Source of the DNA: Streptomyces qinglanensis | GTDB lineage: Bacteria; Actinomycetota; Actinomycetes; Streptomycetales; Streptomycetaceae | Reading direction: 5' to 3' | Length of the DNA stretch: 64,000 nt | NCBI RefSeq assembly: GCF_900111245.1 | Contig: NZ_FOGO01000004.1 | Coordinates: 312,496-376,495 of the forward strand | Position numbers and translations under genes: made by a program | Notes under the pieces: model-generated | What the model saw: only the letters and a program-made list of their open reading frames with translations | The model's database searches: none | What the model was told of the DNA's origin: nothing | Shown here: positions 41,998 to 50,326 of the stretch, one piece after another | How the letters are laid out: each line of letters starts with the position of its first letter | Numbering within the stretch: the stretch's first letter is position 1

Positions 41998-42361
41998 GTG
42001 CGCTCCTCCCCGGGACCTCGTCGGCTGCTGCGCCCCTACGAGCCTAAGCGCGCACCGGGGCGACCCGACCGCCGCCTCCGGGCGCGCTCCGCCGCGAGCC
42101 CCTCGGCCCCGGCCGTTTCCGGCACCGGCCCCGGCCGTTTCCGGCACCGGCCCCGGCCGTCTCCGGCACCGGCCCCGGCCGTCTCCGGCCCCGGCCGCTC
42201 GCGGCCCCGGCCCTCTCCGGTCCCGCCGATCCCTTCCGGCCCCCGTCGGCCTGCGCCGTCCGCGAGCCTCGCGCACGCCTCGAGCGCCCTGCTGCCGCCG
42301 GACGAGGCTGTGCAAAAGTGGAGGTTGTTCCGTCAACCGTGAGGGAGGTGACCTGACGGGC
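41998..42361. other. Divergent intergenic region with 22-base repeats
   Basis: About 364 bases separating the MBL hydrolase (minus) from the holin-phosphatase gene (plus). The centre holds four 22-base tandem repeats (42105-42192), listed separately. Near the plus-strand gene lies GAGGTTGTTCCGTC and then GGGAGG (42343-42348), the likely ribosome site. Confidence 0.55.
42105..42192. repeat. Four 22-base GC-rich tandem repeats
   Basis: Units of GGCCCCGGCCGTTTCCGGCACC: units 1 and 2 are identical, units 3 and 4 have GTC for GTT, and unit 4 ends CCCC. A decayed GGCCCCGGCC remnant follows. Each unit contains a GGCC/CCGG-rich palindromic core (GGCCCCGGCC). Confidence 0.9.
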
Positions 42362-44527
42362 GTGCGCGTTCCCCGCATACCGTGGCGCAGGCTGGGCGCG
42401 GCCTCGCTCCGCGTCGGAGCCGTCTGGCTGGCCGGCACCCTCACGATGCTGGTGCTCGCCGGAGTGCTGCCGGATTTCCGGCTGCAGTCCGCAGGCGGTG
42501 ACAGCGCCACCGTCATCGGCATCACGGCCGCCGTCGGCGCCGGAGTCTTCGGACTGCTGAGCGCCCTGGTGTGGCCGCTGCTGGTGCGCGCCTTCCTGCT
42601 GGTGCCGGCGCTGGTCCTCGGACTGCTCGTCTTCTTCCTCAACGGGTCGCTGCTGTGGCTCGCGCTGTCCCTGATCCCCTACGGCAGGGGCAGCGCGGAT
42701 CCGTCCATGGCGGTCGTCGTGGCCGCCGCCATGTCCGCGGCCTCCTCGGCCACCAACGCCCTCCTCGCGGTCCGCGACGACCGGGGCTACCGGCACCGGC
42801 TGGCCCGGATCGCGGGCCGCAGGAGGCGGCGCGAGGGCCAGGGCGCGCCGCCCCGCACCCCGGGCACGGTCTTCCTGCAGCTCGACGGGCTGGGCCACGC
42901 GGTGCTCGAAGAGGCGCTGGAGGCACCGCCCGGCGGCGAGCCGCTGATGCCCGCGGTCGCCGCGCTGTACGGGCGCACCCACCGGCTCACCCGCTGGCGC
43001 ACCGACTGGTCCAGTCAGACCGGCGCCAGCCAGCTCGGCATCCTGCACGGCAGCAACACCGACGTGCCCGCGTTCCGCTGGTACGAGAAGGAGACCGGCG
43101 AGGTCGTGGTCAGCAACCGGCCCACCAGCGCGGCCGAACTCCAGCGCCGCGCCGTCGAACGCACCGGCGATCCGGGCCTGCTCGCGCAGGACGGTGCCAG
43201 CCGCGGCAATCTGTTCACCGGCGGCGCCCGGCAGGTCGCGCTGGTCCTGTCGGTCTCGGCCCGCCGCGGCAAGGAGACCCGCTCCCGCGCCGGGTACTTC
43301 GCCTACTTCTCCGACCCCGCGAACGCGACCCGCACCGCCGTCTCGTTCGTCGCCGAGGTGCTCCGCGAGATGGTCCAGTCCACCCGAGCGCTGCTGCGCC
43401 GGGAACGGCCCCGGGTGGGCCGCGGCGGGCTGTACCCGTTCGTCCGCGCCTTCGCCACCGTCGTCGAGCGGGACGTGGTGGTGGCCGCCGTGCTCGGGGA
43501 CATGCTCAGGTGCCGGACAGCGGTCTACGCCGACCTGGTCGGCTACGACGAGGTGGCGCACCACTCGGGACCGCGCGGCAGGGACACCCGGCAGGTGCTG
43601 CGGCGGCTGGACCGTTCGGTACGGCTGATCGCCAAGGTCGCCGAGCACGCGCCGCGCCCCTACCGGCTGGTGCTGCTCTCCGACCACGGGCAGAGCTTCG
43701 GTGAGACGTTCGAGCACGCCTACGGGCTGACGCTGGAGGATCTGGTGCGGGCGGGCAGCGGACTGCAGGTGCCCCGCCGCGCGGGGCGGACGGCCAGCGG
43801 CTCGGAGGCGCGGGCCGCGGCGCGCGCGGCCCTGCGCCGCCCCGAGGACTCCGGCCAGGAGGCGCCGCGCACCCCGCGGCGCGACACCGGACCGGTCGTG
43901 CTGGCGTCCGGCAACCTGGGCCTGATCTCCTTCCCCGACCACCCCGGACGGCTGACCCGGGAGCGCATCCAGGAGCTGCGCCCGGCCCTGCTGCCCACGC
44001 TGGCCGAGCACCCGGGCATCGGCTTCGTGGTGGTGCGGAGCGCGGAGCACGGCCCGGTGGCGCTGGGCGCGGGCGGATGCGAGCACCGGCTGCAGACCGG
44101 CGAGGTGGTCGGCCGCCGCGACCCGCTGGCCCCGTTCGGCGCGGGTGCGCGCCAGGCGCTGCTGCGTACGGCGCGCTTCCCGCACGCCCCGGACATCATG
44201 GTCAACTCCGCCCTCGATCCGGCCACCGGTGCGGTGCACGCCTTCGAGGAGCAGATCGGCTCGCACGGCGGGCTCGGTGGTGAGCAGAGCGACGCGTTCC
44301 TGCTCTCCCCGCTGGAGCTGTCACCGCCGGTCGAGCCGGGGCAGTCGCTGGTGGGTGCGGAGGCCGTGCACCGGGTGCTGCGGCGCTGGCTGGCGGAGTC
44401 GGCCGAGCCGCGGCTGCTGCCGGGCGCCGACCATCTGGCCGCGGCCTCGGAAGAGGCCGGACCGGCTGACGGCACCGCCGGGTCGGCCGGCGCGCAGGAG
44501 CCGCTGCCCGCCGCGCCCGGCGGCTGA
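42362..44527 (+). CDS. Holin-like membrane domain fused to an alkaline-phosphatase-fold domain
   Basis: A 721-residue protein. Residues 1-140 hold four hydrophobic helices in the Phage_holin_4_2 pattern (LAGTLTMLVLAGVLPDF; VWPLLVRAFLLVPALVLGLLVFFLNG). The rest is an alkaline-phosphatase/phosphodiesterase-like domain: VFLQLDGLGHAVLEEA with the first metal Asp, the nucleophile region WSSQTGASQLGILHG, DLVGYDEVAHHSG (metal Asp and His), LLSDHGQSFG (metal Asp-His) and GSHGGLGGEQSDA (late His). So most metal ligands are present. It probably hydrolyses a phosphoester or transfers a phosphoryl-lipid group at the membrane. GTG 42362 is chosen; GGAGG lies about 13 bases upstream, slightly far. Four bases separate it from the convergent desaturase. 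Confidence 0.82.
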   Translation: MRVPRIPWRRLGAASLRVGAVWLAGTLTMLVLAGVLPDFRLQSAGGDSATVIGITAAVGAGVFGLLSALVWPLLVRAFLLVPALVLGLLVFFLNGSLLWLALSLIPYGRGSADPSMAVVVAAAMSAASSATNALLAVRDDRGYRHRLARIAGRRRRREGQGAPPRTPGTVFLQLDGLGHAVLEEALEAPPGGEPLMPAVAALYGRTHRLTRWRTDWSSQTGASQLGILHGSNTDVPAFRWYEKETGEVVVSNRPTSAAELQRRAVERTGDPGLLAQDGASRGNLFTGGARQVALVLSVSARRGKETRSRAGYFAYFSDPANATRTAVSFVAEVLREMVQSTRALLRRERPRVGRGGLYPFVRAFATVVERDVVVAAVLGDMLRCRTAVYADLVGYDEVAHHSGPRGRDTRQVLRRLDRSVRLIAKVAEHAPRPYRLVLLSDHGQSFGETFEHAYGLTLEDLVRAGSGLQVPRRAGRTASGSEARAAARAALRRPEDSGQEAPRTPRRDTGPVVLASGNLGLISFPDHPGRLTRERIQELRPALLPTLAEHPGIGFVVVRSAEHGPVALGAGGCEHRLQTGEVVGRRDPLAPFGAGARQALLRTARFPHAPDIMVNSALDPATGAVHAFEEQIGSHGGLGGEQSDAFLLSPLELSPPVEPGQSLVGAEAVHRVLRRWLAESAEPRLLPGADHLAAASEEAGPADGTAGSAGAQEPLPAAPGG

Positions 44528-44531
44528 CCGC

Positions 44532-45668
44532 TCATCCGGCTGCGGGCTTCCCGGCGTCCTCGGGCTGCCGGGTCGTCCCGGTGCCCTCCCTGATCGGGGT
44601 GCCCACGTCCCGCAGGTGGCGCATCGCCTCGCGCCAGGAGGCGACCAGCCCCGTCTCGTGGTACGGGACGCCCAGTTCGGCACAGTAGTCGCGGACGAGG
44701 GGGCGGGCCCTGCGCAGGTGCGGGGTCGGCATGCTGGGGAAGAGATGGTGCTCGATCTGGTAGTTGAGGCCGCCCAGCGCCAGATCGGTGAGCGGCCCGC
44801 CGCGCACGTTGCGCGAGGTGAGTACCTGGCGGCGCAGGAAGTCCGGGCGCTCGTCGCCCTTGAGCGTGGGCATGCCCTTGTGGTTGGGGGCGAAGATGCT
44901 GCCCAGATAGACGCCGAAGACGGCGTGATGGACGAAGAGCACCGCGAGGGCCATACCGGCCGGCAGCGCCCAGAACAGCGCAGCCAGGTATCCCGCGGTG
45001 TGCACCAGCAGCAGCCCGCCCTCCAGCCACTTGCGCTTGAGATGCGGCTGGCGCAGTGCCCGGAAGCTGGAGACGTGCAGATTGAACCCTTCCAGCGTCA
45101 GCAGCGGGAAGAACAGTGCCGCCTGGTGCCGTCCCACGAACCGGGGCAGCCCGCGCGCCTCGGCCGCCTGCTCCCGCGACCAGACCAGGATGTCGGGCGC
45201 GACATCCGGATCGAGGTCCTCGTGGTTGGGGTTGGCGTGGTGCCGGGTGTGCTTGTTCATCCACCAGCCGTACGACATCCCGATGCACAGGTTGCCCACC
45301 GCGCGGCCGAACACCTCACTGGCCCGGCGGCCGCGGAACACTTGCCGGTGCGCCAGATCGTGGGCGACCAGCGCGAGTTGGCCGTAGACCATGCCCAGGT
45401 ACCCGGCGACGGCGAGCTGCCACCAGGAGGCGCCCACGGTGCCCAGGGCCACCCACCCGGCGGCGAAGGCCAGCCCGACGAGCGTGAGGCGTACGGCGTA
45501 GTAGAGCGGTCTGCGGTCCAGCAGCCCGGCGTCCGAGATCCGCGCTGAGAGTCGGGAGAAGTCGCTGCCCTGCCGCCCTCCGCCGGAACCTTCCCGTGCG
45601 GCCCGCGGCGCGGCGCTGCCGGAGTCCTGGGCGGTCCGCGGCTGCGGTGCGTCGATCGCTGTCGTCAT
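44532..45668 (-). CDS. Membrane fatty-acid (acyl-CoA) desaturase
   Basis: A 378-residue di-iron desaturase with the three His boxes in order: HDLAH (103-107), HTRHH (140-144) and QIEHH (about 318-322), and hydrophobic pairs between them. This third box (Q-x-x-H-H) is as in front-end or delta-6-like desaturases. A polar tail of about 40 residues precedes the first helix. It introduces a double bond in membrane acyl chains with O2 and an electron donor. The TrmB/LuxR hybrid regulator lies next upstream on the same strand, 272 bases away. Confidence 0.92.
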   Translation of the reverse strand: MTTAIDAPQPRTAQDSGSAAPRAAREGSGGGRQGSDFSRLSARISDAGLLDRRPLYYAVRLTLVGLAFAAGWVALGTVGASWWQLAVAGYLGMVYGQLALVAHDLAHRQVFRGRRASEVFGRAVGNLCIGMSYGWWMNKHTRHHANPNHEDLDPDVAPDILVWSREQAAEARGLPRFVGRHQAALFFPLLTLEGFNLHVSSFRALRQPHLKRKWLEGGLLLVHTAGYLAALFWALPAGMALAVLFVHHAVFGVYLGSIFAPNHKGMPTLKGDERPDFLRRQVLTSRNVRGGPLTDLALGGLNYQIEHHLFPSMPTPHLRRARPLVRDYCAELGVPYHETGLVASWREAMRHLRDVGTPIREGTGTTRQPEDAGKPAAG

Positions 45669-45940
45669 GCCCACGAGCCTTCCGGCCGCGGGCCGGTGCC
45701 GACAGCCGCGCAGCCCGCCTGCCGGGGCGGGGGGCTGCCCTCCTCGCCGGGTGTACCTGGCTACACCCGGTCTGGGGGACATCCCTGAGCCCGGGGTCAG
45801 GGTCCCGTCCGGCCGCCCGAGCGGTTCTCGGCCACCGCGGACCGGGAGTGCGCGGGCTCTCCCGGATCCGGCTGCCCGGCCCGCCGTTCGCCGGTGCGGC
45901 AGACCTCGGTCCGGCCGCGGCTCGGCAGCGCCCGCGAGGG

Positions 45941-46921
45941 TCAGATCCACCCGTTGCGGACGGCGTACAGGGCGAGCTGGAATCGGCTGCTGGTCCCGGC
46001 CCGGTGATTGAGCTGCTCCAGGTTGCGGGAGAGCGTACGCCGGCTGATCCCGAGCAACTGGGCGATGGTGTCGTCGGTGACGCCGGTGCCGAGCAGTTCC
46101 AGGATCCGCAGGTGCAGCGGACGCAGCGAGGGCGGTACCCGGTCGCCGAAGTGCATCGGATACGCCGCGCGCCAGGCGGTTTCGAAGAGGCCGGTGAGGG
46201 CGGACAGCAGGCTGGAGGGGCGCACCAGGAGGAGGGAGTCGTTGACCTCGGCCTCGACGAAGGACATCGAGACGATGGCCAGGCACCGGTCGAAGACCGT
46301 GAGCTTGACCGGCACCGTGGGCAGCACCCGGGCGTGCTCGCCCGCCGCTACGCAGGGCTGGATGTTGGCGGCGTAGTAGGAGTGGTTCTGCACGGCCGAC
46401 TTCGAGTAGACGACGCGGTATTCCACCCCGCGTTCCAGATTGCCCACCTCGGTCGGATTGGCTCCTGCCGGGATGTGGTAGGGCGGTGAGTCGAATCGCA
46501 GGACCTGGGAGTCGACCGTTCCCTCCACGTGCAGGATCCGGTCGGGGATCCCGGCTCCCCGCACCACCTCGAGGAGGTCCTCGGTGGGCTGGGGGCACAC
46601 CGAGCGCCGGTAGTCGCGGTAGGCGTTGACGGCTGAGACGTGTGCCAGATGGAGTTCCGCCGCTCTGCTGTGGGAGAGGTGCCCGAGGGCGAGGGCGGGG
46701 TCCACCGGGGCGGCGTCGGTGCCGTCGGGGCCGTGCGCCGAAGCCAGTCCGAGTTCGACGAGACGGGCGACGCACGTCCTCACCTCCTCCGGCTGCCGGC
46801 CGAGGTGCTCGGCCAGAGCGGCAGTGCTGGTCCGGCCGCTGTGGAGCATGCCCAGATAGGTCGCAGCCTCCGGAGACGTCAGGCCGAGGCGGCACAGATG
46901 CCCGGACAGGTCGTCGCTCAT
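45941..46921 (-). CDS. Regulator with TrmB-like N-terminal and LuxR-type C-terminal HTH
   Basis: A 326-residue regulator with two DNA-binding-type domains. Residues about 5-65 look like a TrmB/MarR winged helix (GLTSPEAATYLGMLHSGRTSTAALAEHLG ... VRTCVARLVELGL). Residues about 262-326 are a LuxR-type HTH (LHLRILELLGTGVTDDTIAQLLGISRRTLSRNLEQLNHRAG). The middle part (100-250) has strands around VEGTVDSQVLRFDS and VEYRVVYSKSAVQNH, probably a sensor. This architecture occurs widely in streptomycetes near secreted or secondary-metabolism genes. It is divergent from the subtilisin gene and upstream of the desaturase gene; either may be its target. Confidence 0.82.
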   Translation of the reverse strand: MSDDLSGHLCRLGLTSPEAATYLGMLHSGRTSTAALAEHLGRQPEEVRTCVARLVELGLASAHGPDGTDAAPVDPALALGHLSHSRAAELHLAHVSAVNAYRDYRRSVCPQPTEDLLEVVRGAGIPDRILHVEGTVDSQVLRFDSPPYHIPAGANPTEVGNLERGVEYRVVYSKSAVQNHSYYAANIQPCVAAGEHARVLPTVPVKLTVFDRCLAIVSMSFVEAEVNDSLLLVRPSSLLSALTGLFETAWRAAYPMHFGDRVPPSLRPLHLRILELLGTGVTDDTIAQLLGISRRTLSRNLEQLNHRAGTSSRFQLALYAVRNGWI

Positions 46922-47203
46922 GAGGGTCCCTCACGTCGGGCGGACGAGTGCGTGTGCGGAGGAGGGGGAGACGTACGCCTCCGGCGGGATCGGGCCGAGA
47001 TAGTGGCATGCCCGGGCCGCCGCTGCAACGGGCCCTTCGGGAACGGCAGCCGACGGCGGTACCGCACAGCGGTGGGCTTGGCATGTACTGACCAGCTCTG
47101 GCTACTGGCGAGGGATGGACACCGGGTGAGCCGACCGGGGTGTACACAGTCGTTGCCGGGTCCGTGCCCCTGGACCAGGCCCCCCCTCGATCCTGGAGTC
47201 GAT

Positions 47204-48958
47204 GTGAACTCCCCTGCCCGCATACCGGTTCTCGCCGCCCTCGCCGCGGCCGTCCTCACCGCCGTCCTCGCCCCACCGTCGCAGGCGGCGCCGCTCCCTC
47301 CGGACGGCCGGATCCGGACCGTGGCCGATGCCCTGCCCGGCCGCTACATCGTGGCGCTCGAGGAGACGAAGGCGGCTGCCGCCTCCGTACGCGACGAGGC
47401 CGCCCGGATCGCCCGCGCCCACGGCGCGGACATCCGCCACACCTACGGCACGGCGCTGCACGGATACGCCGCCGGGATGACCGCCGAGCAGGCCCGCCGG
47501 ACCGCGGCCGACCCGGCCGTGGCGTACGTGGAACAGGACGCCGAGCACCACGGCTCCGCCACCCAGAAGGACCCGCCGTCCTGGGGGCTGGACCGGATCG
47601 ACCAGCGGAACCTGCCCCTCGACCGTCGCTACACGTACGACACCGAGGCGACCGGCGTCACCGTGTATCTGGTCGACAGCGGACTGCGCACCACGCACGC
47701 GCAGTTCGAGGGGCGGGCGAGCATCGGCGTCGACGAGGTCGGCGACGGACGCAGGGGGCAGGACTGCCTCGGCCACGGCACCCATGTGGCGGGCACCGTC
47801 GGCGGCAAGGACCACGGGGTGGCCAAGGGCGTCCGGCTGGTCGCCGCCCGCGTGCTGAACTGCAGGGACTCGGCCAGCACTTCGTCGATCATCGCCGCGG
47901 CCGACTGGATCACCGCGCACGCCGCCAAACCCGCCGTCGTCAACATGAGCATCAACGGAGGGGCGAGCCGCAGCGAGGACGAGGCCATCGAGAAGTCCAT
48001 CGCCTCCGGCGTCACCTGGGTCGTCTCCTCCGGCAACGACAACGAGGACGCCTGCGGCAACTCCCCGGGCGGTGTCACCGACGCGATCGTCGTCAACAAC
48101 GCCGACTCCACCGACACTCGGCGCTCGGATTCCGACTACGGTCGCTGTACGGACCTCTTCGCACCGGGCACCTCCATCACCTCGGCGTGGAACACCAGCG
48201 ACACGGCCACCAAGTCGCTCAGCGGGACCTCGATGGCGGCACCGCACGTCACGGGAGCCGCCGCCCGCTACCTCTCCGGCCACCCCGATGCCTCTCCGGC
48301 CGACGTGCAGGCGGCCCTGATCGGCGCCGCCACGGAGAACAAGATCAAGAATGCCGGCTCCCACACGCCCAACCGCCTGCTCTGCACCGATGCCACCGGG
48401 TCGGGTGGGGGGACGGTGGTGTTCTCGGACGGTTTCGAGTCGGATCGGGGTTGGCGGGTGGATGGTGCGGGTTCGGATACGGCGTCGTCGGGGGTGTTCG
48501 AGCGGGGTGTGGCGGAGCAGACGGTGTCGACGTACAGCAATCAGGTCAAGCAGTTGGCTGCGGTGTCGGGTTCGTATGCGTTGACGACGGGTGCTGCGGC
48601 GGGTGGTGCGTATGGGGACAACGATCTGGATGGTGGGCGCACGACGGTGTTCTCTCCGTTGATCGCGTTGCCGGAGGGGGGTTCGTTGTCGTTGCGGTTC
48701 TCCTACAACGTGGCTCATGGGGACAACTCGGATGCGGAGGACTATCTGCGGGTGAGGGTGTTGGAGGGGACTTCGCCGACGACGGTGTTCGAGCGGAAGG
48801 GCTCGGCCAGTGAGGTGGCCGGGCAGTGGCGGGAGGGCACGGTCGATCTGTCGGCGTTCGCGGGCAAGTCCGTGCGTGTGTATCTGGAGGCCGCCGACGC
48901 CGGTTCGGCCAGTCTCTTCGAAGCCCAGGTGGACGACCTCAGCATCACCCGCAACTGA
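47204..48958 (+). CDS. Secreted subtilisin-family serine protease with C-terminal module
   Basis: A 584-residue exported protease. A signal peptide covers residues 1-29 (IPVLAALAAAVLTAVLAP, ending SQAA). An I9 propeptide follows (GRYIVALEETKAA ... VAYVEQDAE). The peptidase S8 domain has Asp in VYLVDSGL (about 157), His in GHGTHVAGT (about 192) and Ser in SGTSMAAPH (about 342). Residues about 400-584 are a beta-rich module starting VVFSDGFESDRGWRVDG. Codons in bases about 48400-48800 use G or T at the third position, against C/G elsewhere in the gene, so this module may come from another source. GTG 47204 has GGAG upstream. A terminator follows. Confidence 0.92.
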   Translation: MNSPARIPVLAALAAAVLTAVLAPPSQAAPLPPDGRIRTVADALPGRYIVALEETKAAAASVRDEAARIARAHGADIRHTYGTALHGYAAGMTAEQARRTAADPAVAYVEQDAEHHGSATQKDPPSWGLDRIDQRNLPLDRRYTYDTEATGVTVYLVDSGLRTTHAQFEGRASIGVDEVGDGRRGQDCLGHGTHVAGTVGGKDHGVAKGVRLVAARVLNCRDSASTSSIIAAADWITAHAAKPAVVNMSINGGASRSEDEAIEKSIASGVTWVVSSGNDNEDACGNSPGGVTDAIVVNNADSTDTRRSDSDYGRCTDLFAPGTSITSAWNTSDTATKSLSGTSMAAPHVTGAAARYLSGHPDASPADVQAALIGAATENKIKNAGSHTPNRLLCTDATGSGGGTVVFSDGFESDRGWRVDGAGSDTASSGVFERGVAEQTVSTYSNQVKQLAAVSGSYALTTGAAAGGAYGDNDLDGGRTTVFSPLIALPEGGSLSLRFSYNVAHGDNSDAEDYLRVRVLEGTSPTTVFERKGSASEVAGQWREGTVDLSAFAGKSVRVYLEAADAGSASLFEAQVDDLSITRN

Positions 48959-48971
48959 ACCGAGCGGCACA

Positions 48972-49008
48972 GCCGGAGGCGGGACGCCGCACCTGCCCCG
49001 CCTCCGGC
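48972..49008 (+). terminator. 12-bp stem terminator after the subtilisin gene
   Basis: GCCGGAGGCGGG (48972-48983) pairs perfectly with CCCGCCTCCGGC (48997-49008) around a 13-base loop, 13 bases after the stop. Confidence 0.8.
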
Positions 49009-49051
49009 CCCCTCCCCTTCCCGACCGCTGCCGAGGAGGCGACGTCCGGCC

Positions 49052-50326
49052 GTGTACCTGTCCACCATCGACCGACCCCGAGGCGGCGACCACGCGCGCC
49101 GGGGCATGCGCGGTACCGTCGCCGCGGTCGGTACGAACGTCCTGGCGCTCGGAACGGTGAGCCTGCTCACCGACATCTCCGCGGAGATGGTCACCGCCGT
49201 CCTGCCGCTCTACTTCGCCCTTGCGCTCCACATGGGACCGGCCGCCTACGGCTTGATGGACGGCCTCTACACCGGAGCGACCGCCCTGCTGCGGCTGGTG
49301 GGAGGCTACGCCGCCGACAGGACCCGCAGACGCAAGGCCGTCGCCGGGGCCGGCTACGGCATCTCGGCCCTGGCCAAGCTGGGTCTGGTGGCCGCCGGCT
49401 CCTCCGTGCCCGCCCTCGGCGCAGTCATCGTCGCCGACCGGGCCGGCAAAGGACTGCGCACCGCGCCACGGGACGCGCTGATCACCCTCTCGGTCCCCGA
49501 ACCCCTGCTCGGCCGGGCGTTCGGCATCCACCGGACGATGGACAGCATGGGTGCCTTCGCCGGGCCGCTGGCCGCCCTCGGCCTCCTCGCGGTCGTCGGT
49601 GCGACCTCCCCGGCAGCCTTCCACGCCCTGTTCCTCACCAGCTTCTGCATCGCCGCCGCCGGACTGCTGGCCCTGGCCGGTCTCGCCCGCGACCCCCGAG
49701 ACGAGCGTTCCGTCGCCCCGGCCGCCGTCAGTTTCCGCAGGGCCGGGGCGCTGCTGCGGTCTCCGGCGCTGCGCAGACTGCTCTGCGCCGCCGGGCTGCT
49801 GGGCCTCGCCACAGTCGGCGACGGCTTCGTCTACCTGCTGCTGATGCGCCGTCAGTCCATGCCCGCGGGCTGGTTCCCGCTCATGGCGGTGGGCACCAAC
49901 CTCGTCTACCTGCTCCTGGCCGCACCGCTGGGTTCGCTCGCTGACCGGCTCGGCCGCCGCACCGTACTGCTGGCCGGCTACGGCGCGCTCCTCGCCGTCT
50001 ACCTGCTGCTGAGCAGCCCACTGTCCGGCGCCCGGCTGACCGTGGCGGCGCTGTGCTGCTACGGCACCTTCTACGCCGCCACCGACGGAGTCCTGATGGC
50101 CCTGGCCGGTCCGCTCCTGCCGACCGCGTTGCGCACCACCGGCCTGGCCTGTGTGCAGACCGTCCAGGCGCTCGCCTACTTCGGTTCCTCCGTCGCCTTC
50201 GGCCTGGCCTGGTCCGGCTGGGGGAGCACCGCGGCGACCGCAGCCGCCGCCGGAGCCACCCTGCTGGCCGTCACCGCCACGGCCGTCCTCCTGCGGGACC
50301 ACACCGATGAAGGAGCCGAGGCATGA
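49052..50326 (+). CDS. MFS transporter
   Basis: A 424-residue major-facilitator transporter, about 12 helices. The first helix begins NVLALGTVSLLTDISAEMVTAVLPLY, the loop 2-3 motif is GGYAADRTRRRKAV, and its second-half counterpart is GSLADRLGRRTVLL. The LLTDISAEM start is characteristic of a group of bacterial MFS proteins with unknown substrates, some near metal or drug resistance genes. Start is GTG 49052; an internal ATG (MRGTVAAVG, 49106) is an alternative and fits the membrane domain equally. It overlaps the propeller gene by 4 bases (ATGA), so both products probably work together. Confidence 0.87.
   Translation: MYLSTIDRPRGGDHARRGMRGTVAAVGTNVLALGTVSLLTDISAEMVTAVLPLYFALALHMGPAAYGLMDGLYTGATALLRLVGGYAADRTRRRKAVAGAGYGISALAKLGLVAAGSSVPALGAVIVADRAGKGLRTAPRDALITLSVPEPLLGRAFGIHRTMDSMGAFAGPLAALGLLAVVGATSPAAFHALFLTSFCIAAAGLLALAGLARDPRDERSVAPAAVSFRRAGALLRSPALRRLLCAAGLLGLATVGDGFVYLLLMRRQSMPAGWFPLMAVGTNLVYLLLAAPLGSLADRLGRRTVLLAGYGALLAVYLLLSSPLSGARLTVAALCCYGTFYAATDGVLMALAGPLLPTALRTTGLACVQTVQALAYFGSSVAFGLAWSGWGSTAATAAAAGATLLAVTATAVLLRDHTDEGAEA

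Noticed and set aside
42362..42780. Prophage remnant suggested by the holin-like domain
   Set aside because: No other phage gene, integrase or attachment site is present; the domain is part of a large chromosomal fusion protein.
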